Positions 61,931-64,000 of a DNA stretch of 64,000 bases are shown one piece after another. Location: contig NW_023365777.1 in assembly GCF_000003815.2 (NCBI RefSeq), forward strand, positions 352,855-416,854. Direction: 5' to 3'. The position numbers and the translations under genes were made by a program. A model generated the notes under the pieces. That model saw only the letters and a program-made list of their open reading frames with translations. It searched no databases and was not told the origin of the DNA. The stretch's first letter is position 1. Each line of letters opens with the position of its first letter. Source of the DNA: Branchiostoma floridae. Taxonomy: Eukaryota; Chordata; Leptocardii; Amphioxiformes; Branchiostomatidae.

Positions 61931-62308
61931 TACTGGCCAAATTTATATATTAGGCACCATTTTGTGTGTGAAGGACTTTACTAACTTGTCCGACCATTCT
62001 TTAGCACAAGTTACATGTATCTTCCAGTCTGCATACATGGTACAGTCTAAACAAACACATTTCATACCAATTCCCTAGGGTTGGTGCCTCAATTGTGGCA
62101 AATCTAAAACGTCATAGCCAAAGTAGTTTTGTTTCCAGTGAAATTACCAGACCGCCCCCCAGTTCAACTGAAAGCACAGGTTGCATTGATAAAGCACATC
62201 CTGATTAGACAGTGATTAAGCCGGGAGGACAGACTGTCTCTGCTGTAATCCAACAGATGTGCACGCTTACAGAAACATGCAGAATCCTGATGTACAGAAT
62301 GTAGGTTA

Positions 62309-62681
62309 GGCCACACCAATTTTATTTGTTGTTTTTCGGATTTTTTTGGAAAAAAATTGGGTTGGTCGGTCAAAAAAAAGTTTTTTTAGCTTTTCAACAT
62401 GTCAGGGTTAGGAGAGATTGGACAGGAAAACCTAAACTTTCAACATCTAGGGGGTCCCTGGTATAGCAGAGTCCAAAGGAAAATTATAAAAATAGAATAC
62501 AGTCCAAAATAGGCACGTACAGCTACTGAAATTTTAAAGCCCATAGTTAATTTGAGAAAGGAGAGGCTGTGAAATTTTGTCAACACAAGGTGTGACCATC
62601 AATTTGAAATTTTTTTTTTTTCAAATCGGAAAAAAATAGGGTTGAGAAATCCAAGAAACAACAAATAAAATTGGTTTGGCC
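62309..62681. mobile_element. MITE with 35-40-bp inverted ends (373 bp)
   Basis: GGCCACACCAATTTTATTTG then TTGTTT at the left matches the complement of the right end (GGCCAAACCAATTTTATTTG then TTGTTT), with only one mismatch in the first 26 bases. A second inner pair involves AAAAAAATTGGGTTG and CAACCCTATTTTTTT. No clear target duplication and no coding frame. Confidence 0.8.
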
Positions 62682-64000
62682 TTTGTGGGTGCCATCACCA
62701 AGTTAATTCATTGTTTCCCCTACATTCTTTTGGGAAAATGAGATGATTAAACCAGATATATGAGTGTCTAATTACCATGTTTGGGAATTCTGCATGCATT
62801 CCTTGGTTGATTCAATAAATGGGAACATTATAAGTGTCATTATGATACCTAATTACCATAACGATCATTACAGTGATGCATCAATGTCATGAAATTTTCC
62901 ATTGGATTTTATTTTACACATATTATCATATAGATGTATAATAGAATCATAAAATTGCCCATAAGCTGAAGTACAAACAAACAAAGCTCTCTAATTTTAG
63001 TGGATTCACATGTAGAAAGTAAGCTGAAGGAAGTAACTAGTCTACAGTACTGTAAATTGTATGTTTGCTGTTGCTGAGTCTGACTTTTAATGTCAGGGCT
63101 GGGGAATATGAAATGCTCCACACTGTATGAACGTTAGCTGGCAAAGAAATACCTATACCAGGTCCTGTTTCTCATGGTACTATAATTATTATAGATAAAC
63201 TTTGTGATAAATGCAAAACGTAAGTTAGAAAAGACTTAAGATTATGACTTTAATGTGGCTACAAATTGCAGCAAAAAACTGGAAGAGTTCATGCAAACAA
63301 GGCAGTTTATGCAAGTAATGAAATACAATTCATTTAGTAGGGGATCCAGTAGGCGATTGCATCGTAATACATCATACCATTTCATACTGCTGTCTTGCAA
63401 TTTCCTGGAAAGTGTAAAAGTACCAATGCCCTGTTGAAGGCATGCAAACTAGGCTGAATGGAAGTAAACTATCTTTTGTGTACTCAGTCTTGACCTTTTC
63501 CTTGCTGTCAAACCCTACATCCAATGCAAATTTGATGCCAAACTGTTGCCTTGGTAGGCTAAAGGTTACCTTATACTGACATAGCATAAGTTGTGACATG
63601 ATGAGTCGTTAGAAGGCCATGTTGTAAAATCACTTCAGCCACATTCTAGGAAAACTGACCTATGCATGGCTCATCATACATGTACCTAATACATGTTTAC
63701 CTCTATCATATAAGCTGTTTGGTTGTAAATAGAAACATCGGGCCTATGATATACAACTAGGACTTAGTAGGAGCGAATTCAATCCAAATTTTATGGAGGA
63801 AGAAATTGCAAAGTGTTTCTTATAAAATAATTATAGTGGGTTTTATTCTGATCAGTACTCAAAGCTGGCAGTGTTTCCTAAATTGTGGCTTGAATTGCTC
63901 TGACAAGCATATCTATGAAGTTTTTAAAGAACTTTACTGAGGCACTTGAAAATCTTCACTTTGCCATTACTAGATATTAAAAACATTGATTGCTAGTGTG

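Larger units (their letters stand above)
36316..64000 (+). other. Neurexin intron after EGF3, at least 27.7 kb
   Basis: No LNS6, stalk or membrane exon was found before the window end. Repeats and mobile elements are listed separately. In vertebrates the beta-neurexin promoter and first exon lie in the equivalent intron. I looked for a start with a signal peptide that ends at a phase-1 donor and saw no convincing case. 37100-38050, 39230-40170, 46600-47000, 47450-48010, 53090-53300, 54370-54800 and 57400-59400 are somewhat less AT-rich and repeat-free, so they are candidates for conserved regulatory sequence, but I see no specific evidence. 38430-42090, 58500-61040 and 62690-64000 hold nothing else that I can name. 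Confidence 0.8.

Overview
The window is animal nuclear DNA and carries the middle part of an alpha-neurexin gene on the + strand. Five exons with clean GT/AG junctions encode, in order, LNS3 + EGF2 (3374-4169), the first part of LNS4 (23963-24172), the centre of LNS4 (25518-25637), the end of LNS4 + all of LNS5 (28908-29663) and EGF3 (36199-36315). The domain order LNS3-EGF2-LNS4-LNS5-EGF3 is that of alpha-neurexin, the presynaptic adhesion receptor. The upstream part (signal peptide, LNS1, EGF1, LNS2) and the downstream part (LNS6, stalk, membrane segment, cytoplasmic tail) lie outside the window. The reading phase agrees at all four internal junctions (0 at the first acceptor, 1 at every later junction), so the spliced message is open for 1,999 nt.

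Organism: an invertebrate deuterostome fits best, most probably a lancelet (Branchiostoma). The reasons are a full neurexin domain set with large introns, a LINE 3' end and SINE/MITE families of the kind I associate with amphioxus, and pervasive ACATGTAC-type words. This is inference, because no search was possible.

Layout: 1-3373 is an upstream intron with a 185-base assembly gap and one MITE. 4170-23962 is a 19.8-kb intron with a SINE, two more copies of that MITE, a hAT-like element, two divergent tandem-repeat arrays and a TTAA-flanked piggyBac-like element. 24173-25517 and 25638-28907 are short introns inside LNS4; the second begins with a weak donor and an in-frame read-through to a stop. 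29664-36198 has a four-unit 150-bp array and a MITE with long inverted ends. 36316 to the window end is one intron of at least 27.7 kb, with a pre-miRNA-like hairpin 124 nt after EGF3, three tandem arrays, a pogo-like MITE sitting inside one of them, a TAAG-flanked element, a 924-bp full-length imperfect palindrome with mariner-like ends, a LINE tail, two SINE copies and two further MITEs.

The only convincing gene is neurexin. The remaining sequence is intronic and rich in repeats. The points most worth checking are the fold-back element, the perfect 41-bp hairpin inside a decayed MITE, the cysteine-free LNS4, the possible truncated isoform after the LNS4 exon, and the hairpin after EGF3.
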